NCBI GenBank assembly: GCA_030430495.1
Contig: JAUIKM010000018.1
Location: forward strand, 1-64,000
Origin: a bacterium
GTDB lineage: Bacteria; Bacteroidota; Ignavibacteria; Kapaibacteriales; UBA7675
Direction of reading: 5' to 3'
DNA length: 64,000 bases
In this document: positions 23,532 through 32,809 of the stretch, in pieces
How positions within the stretch are numbered: position 1 is the first letter of the stretch
How the letters are laid out: every line of letters starts with the position of its first letter
Made by a program: the position numbers and the translations under genes
The notes under the pieces: model-generated
Seen by the model: the letters and a program-made list of their open reading frames with translations, nothing else
Databases searched by the model: none
Told to the model about the DNA's origin: nothing

Positions 23532-23589
23532 TTACTGATACCACAAATATGTTCCGCAGTCTTTTGGCTTTCATTGTACAAGATACTAT

Positions 23590-23612
23590 TTCCGTACATT
23601 ATCCGTACGGAA
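23590..23612. promoter_or_regulatory. Inverted repeat upstream of the integrase
   Basis: TTCCGTAC, a 7-bp centre, GTACGGAA: perfect 8-bp arms, 59 bp upstream of the integrase start and about 105 bp from the att site. It may be an integrase or excisionase arm site or an operator of the integrase gene. Confidence 0.45.
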
Positions 23613-23717
23613 TAAATTTCTCATTCTTTACTGATCTTTCCAATTTTCATTCAAGACTGGACGTAAATGCCTGCTGAGTAATAATTTAAGGACGCAAAAC
23701 TGGAAACGCAGGTTTAA

Positions 23718-23750
23718 TCTCGGACGCGGGTTCGATTCCCGCCATCTCCA
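23718..23750 (+). ncRNA. 3' fragment of a tmRNA-like gene, probable attachment site
   Basis: The sequence TCTCGGACGCGGGTTCG... matches the conserved 3' end of tmRNA: stem GCGGG (23726-23730), loop TTCGATT, CCCGC (23738-23742), acceptor strand CATCTCC and discriminator A. No encoded CCA follows. The 5' partner of the acceptor (GGAGATG) and the tag-coding part are not found to the left, where integrase DNA begins, so this is the fragment left at one end of an element inserted in ssrA. A strong terminator follows at 23764-23803. A tRNA gene of similar 3' end is the alternative. Confidence 0.65.
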
Positions 23751-23763
23751 CAGCTTGAGTGTT

Positions 23764-23803
23764 AAAAAACCCCCATGGAAGTAAATTCCGTGGGGGTTTT
23801 TGT
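23764..23803 (+). terminator. Rho-independent terminator after the tmRNA-like fragment
   Basis: AAAACCCCCATGGAA pairs with TTCCGTGGGGGTTTT over about 15 bp with a 5-nt loop, followed by TGTGTTTTTG. It is 14 bp past the tmRNA-like 3' end, as expected for the original gene's terminator, which supports the RNA gene call. Confidence 0.85.
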
Positions 23804-23999
23804 GTTTTTGGGGATTTTGGGTGGAATGTTGTCGAACCACATGTGGCTGGAGTCTGGTATTTTTTTGGCAGTCGCGGTTCGCGTTGTTTGGCTTCTAGAA
23901 TTTTTATTATGCCGCTGTTGAAGTCTCAGGTGCGACGTGTTAGTGAGAGTTTGCTGCAATGACATTTTGATATCGACCTTACTGCTATGCTGTTTGACC

Positions 24000-24066
24000 A
24001 GCCTGCGCCCTGCGGGCTGTGCCGCCTCCGCCGCGCCTGCTTTCCGCCTGAAGGCGGGTGCAGGCT
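24000..24066. repeat. GC-rich three-way-junction-like structure
   Basis: AGCCTGC (24000-24006) pairs with GCAGGCT (24060-24066). Inside are two hairpins, GCCC-TGC-GGGC (24007-24017) and CCGCC-TGAA-GGCGG (24044-24057). It stands out as a GC island in AT-rich DNA. It resembles REP-type palindromic units or a small structured RNA. I found no second exact copy in the window. Confidence 0.4.
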
Positions 24067-24407
24067 TGCTGCGGGAACCTGAGGACAATACAGCAGAGTA
24101 TTTAACTCACAACTATGTTATCGCTCAGATATTTGCATCCATTTTAGATAGTCGAGAATTGCATGTAGAATTGTTGAGAAGTGTTTTATGCAAATACACT
24201 GGGACTATCCGAAGGTTCAGCAGCCTTTTTTTAGTCTGCACTTGATTATATTGTTTTACGATGGTAATATCAAGAAGAGTTTGGCGATGCAATCGACATC
24301 AATCAGAGTGAGAAAATATTCAGTTTGCATCGAGGAAATTTAGCAACGTAAAACCACATTGCTATTTTCACTTGCAGACATGATAGAACTGTCGCACAGG
24401 AAACCCT

Positions 24408-25646
24408 ATGACTACATCGAATGCTTCGGCCAAGAAGCGCAGTAACGGGAACTGGAAGCTAATCTTAACGACAATCCTATTAGCAATATTATTTGGCGCG
24501 CTAGGAGTTGGGATTCCTCTATTGTTTTCAGACAACCTTGAAGCGTCAGCTGTTCTCGGAATTTTGATTACGTATATTACCACAGCTATAGGTGTTATTA
24601 CCTCTTGGCAATTCTCCAAACAGAGCCACGATAAGACATTGAAGAGTTATGGCTTACAAGCCTGGAGAAATATCAACTCATTAGAATCTAAAGTCCGGAA
24701 TGCAATAAGCAGAGACAGTGTTACTACAGACAATCTTGAAGATTGGATGTACGATATTAACGTGGCCAAGTGGGGATGGCGCGACCTAATTAGTGAAGAA
24801 TTGGCAGAACAGAAACGTTTCGAGAGGGAGGCTTTTGAAATATATGAGAAATATGAACAAGAACTAAATCTAGCTACCACTCCCGAAGAACGTGATAAAA
24901 TAGAACGCGATCGAAATGATGCTCTTGAAGAAAAGACGGCAAAAGCCCCACTTCCAGTGAGAATGTCATTCCCAGTTAAAACTAACTGCCCGAAGTGCGA
25001 TAAAAGGGTGCATGCAAACCTTGGAAGTGAAGCAGGCGATACGTCCTGGATAACATGTGACCGCTGCAACACAAGGTTTGCAATCCATCGAAATGGCGAT
25101 GGCAGCTTTAAAATTGGTGAAGCCTTCAAAAGAGCATACTCTGGATATTCAAAGTTCTATTGTCCATCCTGCAAGCATGTGAATGACATTGAGTCTTGGA
25201 AGGATAACAGCATTGAACAGTGCTCATATTGTGCGACACACATGCTGTATACTGTTCACAACAACATTGTAAACGTAAGCGATCTTGGAGTCACCAACAA
25301 CTCGATTGACTGTCCACAGTGCACTCATACTCAAGATATCTGGGTTAATCCTACCAGAGCCGAGGTTAAATTCAAAACTCCATGTGACAACTGTCAACAT
25401 CTGATACAAATAACTGGTAAAAATGGAAATGCAGTAGTCGAACCAAGTTTTACCCACAAAAAAGAAGCTGTTAAGATAAACAGTGTTCCATTAGGCATAC
25501 ATGAGGTGCACTGTCCAACATGCACAACAGCTCATACAATTGATTCTGGACATCCCGATGCTTCGATACGCTGTTCCGGATGCTCCACTACTTTCAGAAT
25601 CACAGAAACGGGTCAGATTCAAATCATTGATCTGCAACGTGGTTAA
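24408..25646 (+). CDS. Membrane protein with four zinc ribbons
   Basis: A 412-residue protein. Two N-terminal membrane spans (about 17-37 and 45-65) are followed by a charged coiled coil (120-170) and then eight CxxC pairs forming four zinc ribbons: CPKC/CDRC, CPSC/CSYC, CPQC/CDNC and CPTC/CSGC. Ribbons of this kind bind nucleic acid or protein. The repeated layout suggests a cytosolic or periplasmic scaffold anchored in the membrane. The gene is low in GC compared with the DNA to its right, so it is probably foreign, although it lies outside the att fragment. It could be part of a second, older insertion. No family name is certain. Confidence 0.7.
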   Translation: MTTSNASAKKRSNGNWKLILTTILLAILFGALGVGIPLLFSDNLEASAVLGILITYITTAIGVITSWQFSKQSHDKTLKSYGLQAWRNINSLESKVRNAISRDSVTTDNLEDWMYDINVAKWGWRDLISEELAEQKRFEREAFEIYEKYEQELNLATTPEERDKIERDRNDALEEKTAKAPLPVRMSFPVKTNCPKCDKRVHANLGSEAGDTSWITCDRCNTRFAIHRNGDGSFKIGEAFKRAYSGYSKFYCPSCKHVNDIESWKDNSIEQCSYCATHMLYTVHNNIVNVSDLGVTNNSIDCPQCTHTQDIWVNPTRAEVKFKTPCDNCQHLIQITGKNGNAVVEPSFTHKKEAVKINSVPLGIHEVHCPTCTTAHTIDSGHPDASIRCSGCSTTFRITETGQIQIIDLQRG

Positions 25647-25769
25647 CTCTCTTATTGCTGTAATTGTCCAGGGAATGGCTTTTTGATGGAATGCTGTTTT
25701 ATTAACCTGGCCACCAACTGCAAACCATGGTTTTTCAGCTCAATCTGCTTCTCGCCCCCCCATCCCCAC

Positions 25770-25803
25770 AAAGGCCATATCCCCCCAGTGAGATACGGCC
25801 TTT
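25770..25803. terminator. Hairpin between convergent genes
   Basis: AAAGGCC (25770-25776) pairs with GGCCTTT (25797-25803), with TAT/ATA continuing inside. It lies between the plus-strand zinc-ribbon gene and the minus-strand protease gene and can serve both. The U-run is short. Confidence 0.55.
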
Positions 25804-25833
25804 GCTTTCATAAACCAGAGTCTGAACTCCGCT

Positions 25834-28308
25834 CTACAGCTTCACTACCTTCGTCGTCACAGTCGCCGCGCCGTCGCTGATGCGCAGGTAGTACATGCCG
25901 CTCGACTGACCCGACAGATCCAGCTCCACACGCCTGTCCTTCGTGTGTATCTGCATGATTGACCGCCCCAGCCTGTCCACGAGTTCAACAACAACTTCGC
26001 CGTCGAACTCCGAGACGTCGACTTCAACACGACCACCTGTGGGATTCGGATAAATGCTCACACCGGGATTCCAGCCCGGCCCCGGACTTTCCTCTCTGTC
26101 GCTCACGCCGAATTTGTGCAGGCCGCACAAGGTGCCGTCCTCAATCCGGTAGTGGCCGGCCTGCAGCGAACTCGTCTCCAGGATGCTGATCTTCTGGCCC
26201 GCAACCACGTCGATCGGCTGGGTTACCGTCGCGTCGGACAAGGTGATGAAATCTTCAGCATAAAGGTCCCCGCTGATCACGCCGCTGCGGTTAACATTCT
26301 GCGGTGCGTAGCGGAAAAACCGCGTGTCCTCCCTCCAGCCGCCGTAGTCCGTCGCAAACTTGATTTTGTAAAAGCGGCCGGGCTGCAAGGTCACGCCGAT
26401 CTGCGACAAAATACCCGGAGTAATTCGCATGCGGTACAAATAGATGTATGGAAATACGCCCTGCGCAAAAAAGTAGTAATCCTTGTTCGGTCCCCAATCG
26501 GCGGAATGAGCCTCGACCTGCAGATTTAACCACGCGTTGTGCACCGAGCCGATCACATTCTTGCTCTGATCCACCTCCGCGACCTCCAGGAAATACTTGA
26601 AGTAGTAACACCTGCATTGCCAGAATGCAACAGTCCGTTTCTTGCACAGGCCGGAATTCAGGTTTCCGGGAATATTGCCGCAGTTGTACTTACTTTCCGT
26701 TGCCCCCGGAGCCCAGTAGGTCTGGCAGTCGCCGTCTTTGTACGGACTTAACACAATGTCGTCGCCGACGCAGGGAAACGAATCAAAATCCGTATCACCG
26801 TTGATTTTCATGCCGTTGCCCTGCCAGACTTTGCACGGCGCCGGCCCGCCGCCCGTCGGCGGTGGATTGTTGTCAATCGGATCCGGCGGACAATAAGTGT
26901 CGATCGCCGTCTGACCGGTGTTGTACGGATCCAGCCACCAGTCCAGTCCACCGTCGGTCCACGATTTGTTGAACTTCCCGTATCCGGCAATCAGATTGGG
27001 AAAACAATATGTGAAAGCGTAGTCGCGATTAAACGTCCCCTGACCAATGATGCGTTGCTTGTTGTCGAACAACGGCCCTCCGGATGAGCCGGGCTCCGTC
27101 GTCTGGTTGTCTGAGTCCCAGTCGAGCTCCCAGTGAGAATTTCCCGGGAACGTGCGCGAGCCGCTCTTGGTGTTCAGTGTAATGCTGCCTGAGCGCGTTG
27201 CAATATTGCTTGCCTCCGAGATTTTTTTGAGGTCTCCACGCGGGTGGTGGAAACTGGTATAAGTTCCATCGGGGTTTTCATCGAGCGTCCAGCCGGCATA
27301 ACAGACTTCCTGCTGCGCCAGCTCGGCCGCAGTAGTTGTTAACTCCAGCAACAAATAGTCCGACATCTCGGAGCCGTCGTCGTAGTCGGCCACCAACTTC
27401 TTCGAACCGTAGACCGACTCATCGCGCAGCGCGTTGTACGTCCCGTTGCAGTCGTCCAGTTCGTGGTGAAACAGAAACTGCCAGGTTGAATAGTCGTACT
27501 TGCTGCCCACCCCGTCTATACAGTGATTGGCCGTTAAAAAAAGCGGCCGCCCGTCTTCATCGGTATTGTTAATCAATGCGCCGGAACAGCGATTTACCAT
27601 GTTGGCGGAGTCGTCATATGCCAGGATGAGTGCAACCGAGGCAATCTCTTCCTCCCAGCCAAACGAGCAAAATGCGTCGGTGTGACAATCGGACGCCGTC
27701 CCGTGAGGACCGCCGGCCGTAAAGACGTTCTGGAAAATGTGTACGACATTCGTCAGATTGATCTGCCCGCCAAAGTTTACATCGGCCGGCTCGTAGTACT
27801 CGAGAATTATCTCCTTTCCCTCGATATAGCGGATCCCGAATTGAATCTCCAGACTCTGGTCGGCATTGTTGTTCGCCGATGTATACGCGCCCAGAAAAGT
27901 CTCTGTTTCCGGACTGTACACAAACAATCTCGCACCCTCAGGCAGCCGAAATTCATCGAAGTAGAATTGCATGCCGTAGGCCGTCTGCGACGTCAGTTTC
28001 AGCAGCCACAACTTGCTGCCGTCCTCAAATTGCATTTGAGTCGAGTTCTGTTTAAGATCGATGTCGACATCGATGCCGCTGCCGTAGTATGAATAATTGC
28101 AAAGTTCACAAGCGTATTGCTGCGCGCGCTCCTGCTCCACGTCGTTGTCGAGCGTCGGCAATTCGTACGCTTCAATCCCGACCTCCAGTTGTGCGGCCAC
28201 TTCGCCCTCCAGGATGCACAGGGGAGCCCCGCCGACGTCGCTTTGGGCCGGCAGCAGAGCGGGTCCGGCCGCAAACAAGGCGGTTAACAACCATATCAGT
28301 CTTTTCAT
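25834..28308 (-). CDS. Secreted lysyl-endopeptidase-like serine protease with T9SS sorting domain
   Basis: An 824-residue protein. Residues 1-21 are a signal peptide. The trypsin-fold domain (about 195-465) carries the catalytic triad: His in LTANHCID, Asp in MSDYLLLEL, and Ser in PGSSGGPLF. The Cys-rich, SFGWEEEIASVALILAY start is that of lysyl endopeptidase/Achromobacter protease I relatives. A middle region (about 490-740) looks beta-rich and is of unknown role. The last 75 residues are a T9SS type A sorting domain (SIYPNPTGGRVEVDV ... LDLSGQSSGMYYLRI). It would be exported by Sec, moved across the outer membrane by T9SS and attached or released. It is first in a leftward run; the next secreted gene starts upstream at 29596. 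Confidence 0.9.
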   Translation of the reverse strand: MKRLIWLLTALFAAGPALLPAQSDVGGAPLCILEGEVAAQLEVGIEAYELPTLDNDVEQERAQQYACELCNYSYYGSGIDVDIDLKQNSTQMQFEDGSKLWLLKLTSQTAYGMQFYFDEFRLPEGARLFVYSPETETFLGAYTSANNNADQSLEIQFGIRYIEGKEIILEYYEPADVNFGGQINLTNVVHIFQNVFTAGGPHGTASDCHTDAFCSFGWEEEIASVALILAYDDSANMVNRCSGALINNTDEDGRPLFLTANHCIDGVGSKYDYSTWQFLFHHELDDCNGTYNALRDESVYGSKKLVADYDDGSEMSDYLLLELTTTAAELAQQEVCYAGWTLDENPDGTYTSFHHPRGDLKKISEASNIATRSGSITLNTKSGSRTFPGNSHWELDWDSDNQTTEPGSSGGPLFDNKQRIIGQGTFNRDYAFTYCFPNLIAGYGKFNKSWTDGGLDWWLDPYNTGQTAIDTYCPPDPIDNNPPPTGGGPAPCKVWQGNGMKINGDTDFDSFPCVGDDIVLSPYKDGDCQTYWAPGATESKYNCGNIPGNLNSGLCKKRTVAFWQCRCYYFKYFLEVAEVDQSKNVIGSVHNAWLNLQVEAHSADWGPNKDYYFFAQGVFPYIYLYRMRITPGILSQIGVTLQPGRFYKIKFATDYGGWREDTRFFRYAPQNVNRSGVISGDLYAEDFITLSDATVTQPIDVVAGQKISILETSSLQAGHYRIEDGTLCGLHKFGVSDREESPGPGWNPGVSIYPNPTGGRVEVDVSEFDGEVVVELVDRLGRSIMQIHTKDRRVELDLSGQSSGMYYLRISDGAATVTTKVVKL

Positions 28309-28363
28309 TGATCTGTCTCTGTTTCAGTGTTTAACATCTGTACTATTTGTGTTTGTGTGGCGA

Positions 28364-29596
28364 TCATTTCTGCAGCGCTTCCAGTCTGGCGTTCACAGCG
28401 GCGTTTTCGCGCTGAAGAGTTTCAACGCTCTTTTGCAGTTCGATTACGTACAGTGTTAACTCTTCGATCTTTTTCATGTGAATTGCGCTCATCTCACCCA
28501 GACGCAATCCATTGTTGACGATCTCCTCTTCGTTGGGTACGCCCGGCAGGTGTTTGTTTGTTTTAATAAACGTTTCAACTTCTCCCAGCTCCGCCAGTTC
28601 GTAGTTTTCGTCAAAGACGTAGTCGCACCAGCCGGCCCGCGTCACTTCCACTTCGCGCGTCACTGTCTTGCCGTCATCCGTCACGTAAAACGGGTACTTG
28701 CCGCAGGCGCCGTCAACATCCGCCGTCTCTCCTGGTGCGTTTTTACTGCGGATAAAATACCAGCCCGAATTGGTCATGCCGATGCCCATGTAGTCGCCGT
28801 TGTCGTTCGGCGTGGCGCTCACCCAGGCGGAAGCGGCGGGCGACTTGAGCCTGATATTCCAGTGCGAGTCGGTCCAGGCTTCAGACCAACTTTTAAACTC
28901 CAGCACGCCCTTATTTGTAAAGTTAAACTGCGGGTCGTACACAATGTCCTGCACCTCCGTGGAGACGCCCTTGTTAAACGTCTGGATTTCGACGTTGCCG
29001 GTGTAATCCGTCACCAGCACCGAACCGCCCAGGTTGCCTTCCATCTTTGTGACGGTGGCCGCCGCTTCATCCGGCTGGCCCAGGTAGGCGTTGAATCCCA
29101 TGTAAGCGCCAAAAATACCGTCGTTGTTGCCGCCCGTCGAACTGAAGGTGATCGGCCTGTACTCGCCTATCTGGAAGTTCGTGCGCGACTGTGAAGTCCA
29201 CAAACCCGCGCGTTGCGCCGCGCCCTGTTCGTGGCTGCTGCCGTTCCACAGTCGCAGTCCTGTTAAACCATTTTCGCCCTCATCGGAAATCATGAAACCG
29301 TGACTTTGCTGCGCGTACACATCCCAGATATTATTGCTCGACAGCAGGCCTTCAACTTCAAAGCGAATCCCCGGCGTGGCATCCGTCGTTGGCGCACCTT
29401 CGCCCACATTGGCCGGATCGCGGTAAATGTGAATATCGCGGACGGCAAAATCACTGTTGCCGCCTATCGATACCTTGTCCCAGGTCCAGGTGTTGATTCC
29501 GGTTGTGCCCCACTCGTTGGCCTGGCCAAAAGCGTTAACGGCAATTATTAATTGAAACAGTACAAATGCGGTCAGGGTCGTGCGTATGAAGCGCAT
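28364..29596 (-). CDS. Secreted protein with Bacteroidota tail-fiber-like C-terminal domain
   Basis: About 410 residues from ATG 29596 (an earlier ATG at 29611 is possible). A signal peptide (FVLFQLIIAVNAFGQ) is followed by a beta-rich body. The C terminus has the well-known Bacteroidota pattern: WCDYVFDENYELAELGEVE, then NKHLPGVPNEEEI, LRLGEMSAIHMKKIEELTLY and a short coiled coil. That module ends many cell-surface and tail-fiber-like proteins and probably assists trimer assembly. Function is structural or adhesive by inference. It precedes the protease gene by 55 bp on the same strand and may be co-transcribed with it. Confidence 0.8.
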   Translation of the reverse strand: MRFIRTTLTAFVLFQLIIAVNAFGQANEWGTTGINTWTWDKVSIGGNSDFAVRDIHIYRDPANVGEGAPTTDATPGIRFEVEGLLSSNNIWDVYAQQSHGFMISDEGENGLTGLRLWNGSSHEQGAAQRAGLWTSQSRTNFQIGEYRPITFSSTGGNNDGIFGAYMGFNAYLGQPDEAAATVTKMEGNLGGSVLVTDYTGNVEIQTFNKGVSTEVQDIVYDPQFNFTNKGVLEFKSWSEAWTDSHWNIRLKSPAASAWVSATPNDNGDYMGIGMTNSGWYFIRSKNAPGETADVDGACGKYPFYVTDDGKTVTREVEVTRAGWCDYVFDENYELAELGEVETFIKTNKHLPGVPNEEEIVNNGLRLGEMSAIHMKKIEELTLYVIELQKSVETLQRENAAVNARLEALQK

Positions 29597-30292
29597 AGAT
29601 CTCGTGTCCATGGTAGAGTGTTAAACATGTTAAGTCGTTTTTTCCGGCAGCGAACCTGACTGTGGGGACAGGCTGATTGTCCTGACAATCGCGCGGATCA
29701 CGTGAATCAGATCACCCGTCGTTTCTCGCCTGGAGCAGGTACAGTATGATCGGCTGCCCCACTTGTGATTCAAACGCCATGCCAAAAAGTGGTTTAACCT
29801 CTGACCAGGTGTTTCGCCCGGCGCAGACATTGGTGAAAATCGCCATAACTCTATGCAAATCAGGCTGTTGGCGCAACATACAGGTTCTGCGCCCTTGTTA
29901 ATCTCCCGATGCTCTCTCTCCACGTTCAATTTCAATCGACCTGCTGCGCGACGAATTCTCGACGCGCCCAATTCACACCTCAGGACCCACTTTTGCGCCG
30001 CGCATGTCCGGCATTTGTTCCGTACACATTGAATGCCCGCCCGCCGCTGATGACGATAATTCGTCATCCCGACGAATTTTCACCATCAACCGCTTGTCTC
30101 CTCAACTCCGGCTACGCGGTCTTGTGTTCGACCTCGCAGAGTTGCTCCAGATGGCTTCCCGCCTGATTGCAGCGCCCTTGTCGGGCTCGCTTCCTGATGA
30201 TCCTGTTTGTCGCCGCGTCTGGAACATTCCGGCTGTACGCCGGCCACAAGTGATGTGCACCGCAGTGTTCGGTCGCGTGAGAATTCCCTCAT
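29597..30292. other. 700-bp region without a convincing gene
   Basis: Frames here on both strands overlap each other and lack signal peptides, ribosome binding sites or family motifs. I see no clear hairpin or repeat. It probably holds the promoter of the leftward pair 29596 to 25834. Confidence 0.5.
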
Positions 30293-31372
30293 TCACTCCC
30301 ACGGCCCTTCACGCGTCACGCTGACAAACTTGTCGACAATAAGTCTGAACAATCCACCCCAGCCGCCGAACCACATGCGGCCTGTATTGTCTTCCATGAT
30401 GCACAGTATGCCGTTGGTCGGCAGATCGTGATCTTTGTAGTACTGTTTGAAGTGATCGCCGTCGCAACAGTAGACGCCGTGGTTTTCCACCGCAAACCAG
30501 ACGCGGCCTCTGCTGTCTTCGTACAGGCCGCCGACTTCCACCCCGTCGATCAGCCCTTCTTCCGTGAAGTTGGTGAACGTCTCGCCGTCGTAGCGACACA
30601 AACCGCCGAACATCGTTCCGATCCAGATGTCGCCGCGCGAATCTTCCATTAAATCGCAAACGTTGTTGTCCGGCAGACCGCTTTCAGTTGTTAAAAAAGT
30701 AAAGGATTCGCCGTCCCACTTTGTGATGCCGAATCCATCAAAGGCAAACCACACGTTCCCCCTGCTGTCTTCCAGGATGGCCGGCACGCGATCAGGCGCC
30801 AGGATAATCGTCGGGTCTTCAACCGCCGCTTTGGGAACATCAAACGAGGTAAATGTCCGGCCGTCAAATCGGCTGACGCCCTGCATCGTGCCGATCCGGA
30901 ATGTTCCGTCGCGGCTGCGCGTTAAACTCCAGATTTCGTTGTTGTTAACTTTGTCGTCAACCGCCAGGGTCGTAAAGTTCTGGCCATCGAACATTGTCAA
31001 GCCGCTGTAGGTGCCGAACCAGACCTTGCCCTCCTCATCCTCCAGTATTCCGGTGACGCGCCCTTTGCCCACGCCGTCGGCGGCGGGGAAATACCGCAGG
31101 CTGTCGCCGTTGTAACACATGATGTCGTAGTTGTTCGTGCCGAACCAGAGATTCCCGCTGCGATCCTGCAGCATCCTGCGCAGGTGCCGGCAGAGCTGCC
31201 CATCGATAAAAAAGAGCGGGTCTACCGCGGGAATCTCAATCGGTTTTCTGGAAGTCTGGATATCGCCTTCTTCAACAAACGCCCATGATTCCTGACCGTC
31301 GGCTTCCAGCGCCGGGACCGGATCAACGACGCCGACAATCAACAGCACGACAACCAGCGCGAATCTGAACAT
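30293..31372 (-). CDS. Secreted beta-propeller (Reg_prop repeat) protein
   Basis: About 359 residues from ATG 31372, which places a signal peptide (FALVVVLLIVGVVDPVPA) at the N terminus. Eight or so repeats of roughly 40 residues follow the two-component-regulator propeller pattern: LEDSRGNVWFAF, MEDSRGDIWIGT and YEDSRGRVWFAV, each followed by G-x-x-x-xDGxxFT. In hybrid two-component sensors these propellers sense polysaccharides. Here the protein stops after the propeller with no membrane span or kinase, so it is a free periplasmic or secreted propeller. It lies 61 bp downstream of the binding-protein gene. Confidence 0.85.
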   Translation of the reverse strand: MFRFALVVVLLIVGVVDPVPALEADGQESWAFVEEGDIQTSRKPIEIPAVDPLFFIDGQLCRHLRRMLQDRSGNLWFGTNNYDIMCYNGDSLRYFPAADGVGKGRVTGILEDEEGKVWFGTYSGLTMFDGQNFTTLAVDDKVNNNEIWSLTRSRDGTFRIGTMQGVSRFDGRTFTSFDVPKAAVEDPTIILAPDRVPAILEDSRGNVWFAFDGFGITKWDGESFTFLTTESGLPDNNVCDLMEDSRGDIWIGTMFGGLCRYDGETFTNFTEEGLIDGVEVGGLYEDSRGRVWFAVENHGVYCCDGDHFKQYYKDHDLPTNGILCIMEDNTGRMWFGGWGGLFRLIVDKFVSVTREGPWE

Positions 31373-31433
31373 TTGAGTCTGCGTGACTAACAAGAAGGTC
31401 TTTTCCGGGATTTTAAAGCAGGTCCGAATCGGG

Positions 31434-32654
31434 TCAGCGGCTGAGTTCGCCGTTGAGTGCGTTGTACTCCGCCACGCGCACCCATGTCGCCTCGCCGTCA
31501 ACATCCTGAATGGCCCAGAAGTCGAGGCTTTTCGGCTGGCGATCGCCGGCGGCGTTTAACACCACCGGTCCCGTCACGCCGTCGTAGGCGGCCGCGACGT
31601 TAACAAGTGCGGACTTAAACTCGGCTGCGTCGTTGTTGCCGGTTTCATCAAATGTCTCGGCAATCACCTGCACGATGTCGTAGGCGTTAAGTGCGTAAAT
31701 ATCGGCGTCGCGTTGTGTCTGCGCTTTGAGGCGGGCGCGGAAGGGCTCCCAATTGGTTTTGGCGTCGGCGTCGAGACCATAGACCGGACAGGGATAACCG
31801 GTGCTTTCGGCAAAACCGACGGCCGTGCTGTTGTCCAGCAGGCTGAAACTCTGCGCCACGGCCGAAGCGCCGTACCAGTTAACATCGGCCAGAGCTGAAT
31901 TTGCCGCGGCCTGCTCCAGAATTGTTGCGCCCTCGCCGAAGGTCAGCAGGTACACGCCGATTTTGTCGCTGCCGACGGTGTTAACAAGCTGCTCCACAGC
32001 CGTCGCCACCTGACCGAGCGTCGATGAAAAATCCGTCGCAGCGGGATCGTATTTGAGGCTTGCGAAAAGCTCGCCGCCCAGGGGCTCGATTTTGGTCTCA
32101 AACAGGTCGAGCAGGTCGTTGCCCCAAACGTCGCGGCGCGAAACGGTAATGATCTTGTTCCTGCCGTCCTCGGTCATCAGTTTGGCCATGGCTTCGGCCT
32201 GGAAACTGTCGTCCGGCGCAAAGCGAAAAACGTTGTCGTCGGCAATGCTCAAAGTGCGCGAAACGCTGGAAGGGCTGATCACGATCATGTCGTTGGCGTC
32301 GGCGTAGGTGCGGACGGCCTCGACCTCGGCGCTGCTCTGCGGCCCGATAACAACGCGAATGCCCTGGTCGTGCATGCGTTTGATGATGGCCAGCGCGGAA
32401 TCCGGATTGGTGCGCGAGTCCTCGATCCGGATGGATTTGAAGCGCACATCCAGATCGCTGCGCTGGTTCACATCGGCCAAGGCCAGTTCGATGGCCGCCT
32501 CTCCGCTCGTGCCAAAGTCGGACAAAGAGCCGGAGAGAGAGAGGATCGCACCTACAGTAATCTCGCGTCTGGAGTCGGATGTGTCGTCATCGTCGTCGCA
32601 AGCCCAGAAACCAAAAGACATACAAACAAGCAGGAGAGCAGTCAGAACACGCAT
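31434..32654 (-). CDS. Lipoprotein, LivJ-like periplasmic binding protein
   Basis: A 406-residue protein from ATG 32654 with a lipoprotein signal (LLLVCMSFGFWAC, Cys19 lipid site) and an Asp-rich spacer. The body follows the branched-chain amino-acid binding protein family (type 1 periplasmic fold): VGAILSLSGSLSDFGTSGEAAIELA, GIRVVIGPQSSAEVEAV, and VFRFAPDDSFQAEAMAKLM. No permease or ATPase genes lie nearby, so it may be a receptor or orphan binding protein. The ligand cannot be told from sequence. Confidence 0.88.
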   Translation of the reverse strand: MRVLTALLLVCMSFGFWACDDDDDTSDSRREITVGAILSLSGSLSDFGTSGEAAIELALADVNQRSDLDVRFKSIRIEDSRTNPDSALAIIKRMHDQGIRVVIGPQSSAEVEAVRTYADANDMIVISPSSVSRTLSIADDNVFRFAPDDSFQAEAMAKLMTEDGRNKIITVSRRDVWGNDLLDLFETKIEPLGGELFASLKYDPAATDFSSTLGQVATAVEQLVNTVGSDKIGVYLLTFGEGATILEQAAANSALADVNWYGASAVAQSFSLLDNSTAVGFAESTGYPCPVYGLDADAKTNWEPFRARLKAQTQRDADIYALNAYDIVQVIAETFDETGNNDAAEFKSALVNVAAAYDGVTGPVVLNAAGDRQPKSLDFWAIQDVDGEATWVRVAEYNALNGELSR

Positions 32655-32809
32655 GAAAAATCTCTGGATAAGTTGAGAAGTACAGTCATTCGGCGGTTTG
32701 TCCGGCACACAAAACCAATCCGGAAAACTACGAAGTCCGCACAAGTCGGCAAAACACAAGTGAACAGTTGCGGAAATGAACGTGCGTATGTGGGGCGCGT
32801 AGATGTGTT

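Larger units (their letters stand above)
23532..24407. other. Element junction region without protein genes
   Basis: It contains, from left to right, an inverted repeat near the integrase promoter, the tmRNA-like 3' fragment, a terminator and a GC-rich structured patch (separate entries). From about 24080 to 24400 I see nothing beyond AT-rich sequence. Confidence 0.5.

Noticed and set aside
25959-28334. Long frames opposite the serine protease gene
   Set aside because: They are shadows of a GC-rich gene: Arg/Pro-rich, no ribosome binding site, no motif.
28478-29194. 238-codon plus-strand frame
   Set aside because: Antisense to the tail-fiber-like protein, which has a clear signal peptide and C-terminal domain.
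29630-30067. 145-codon minus-strand frame
   Set aside because: No start signal or motif, and competing frames on the other strand.
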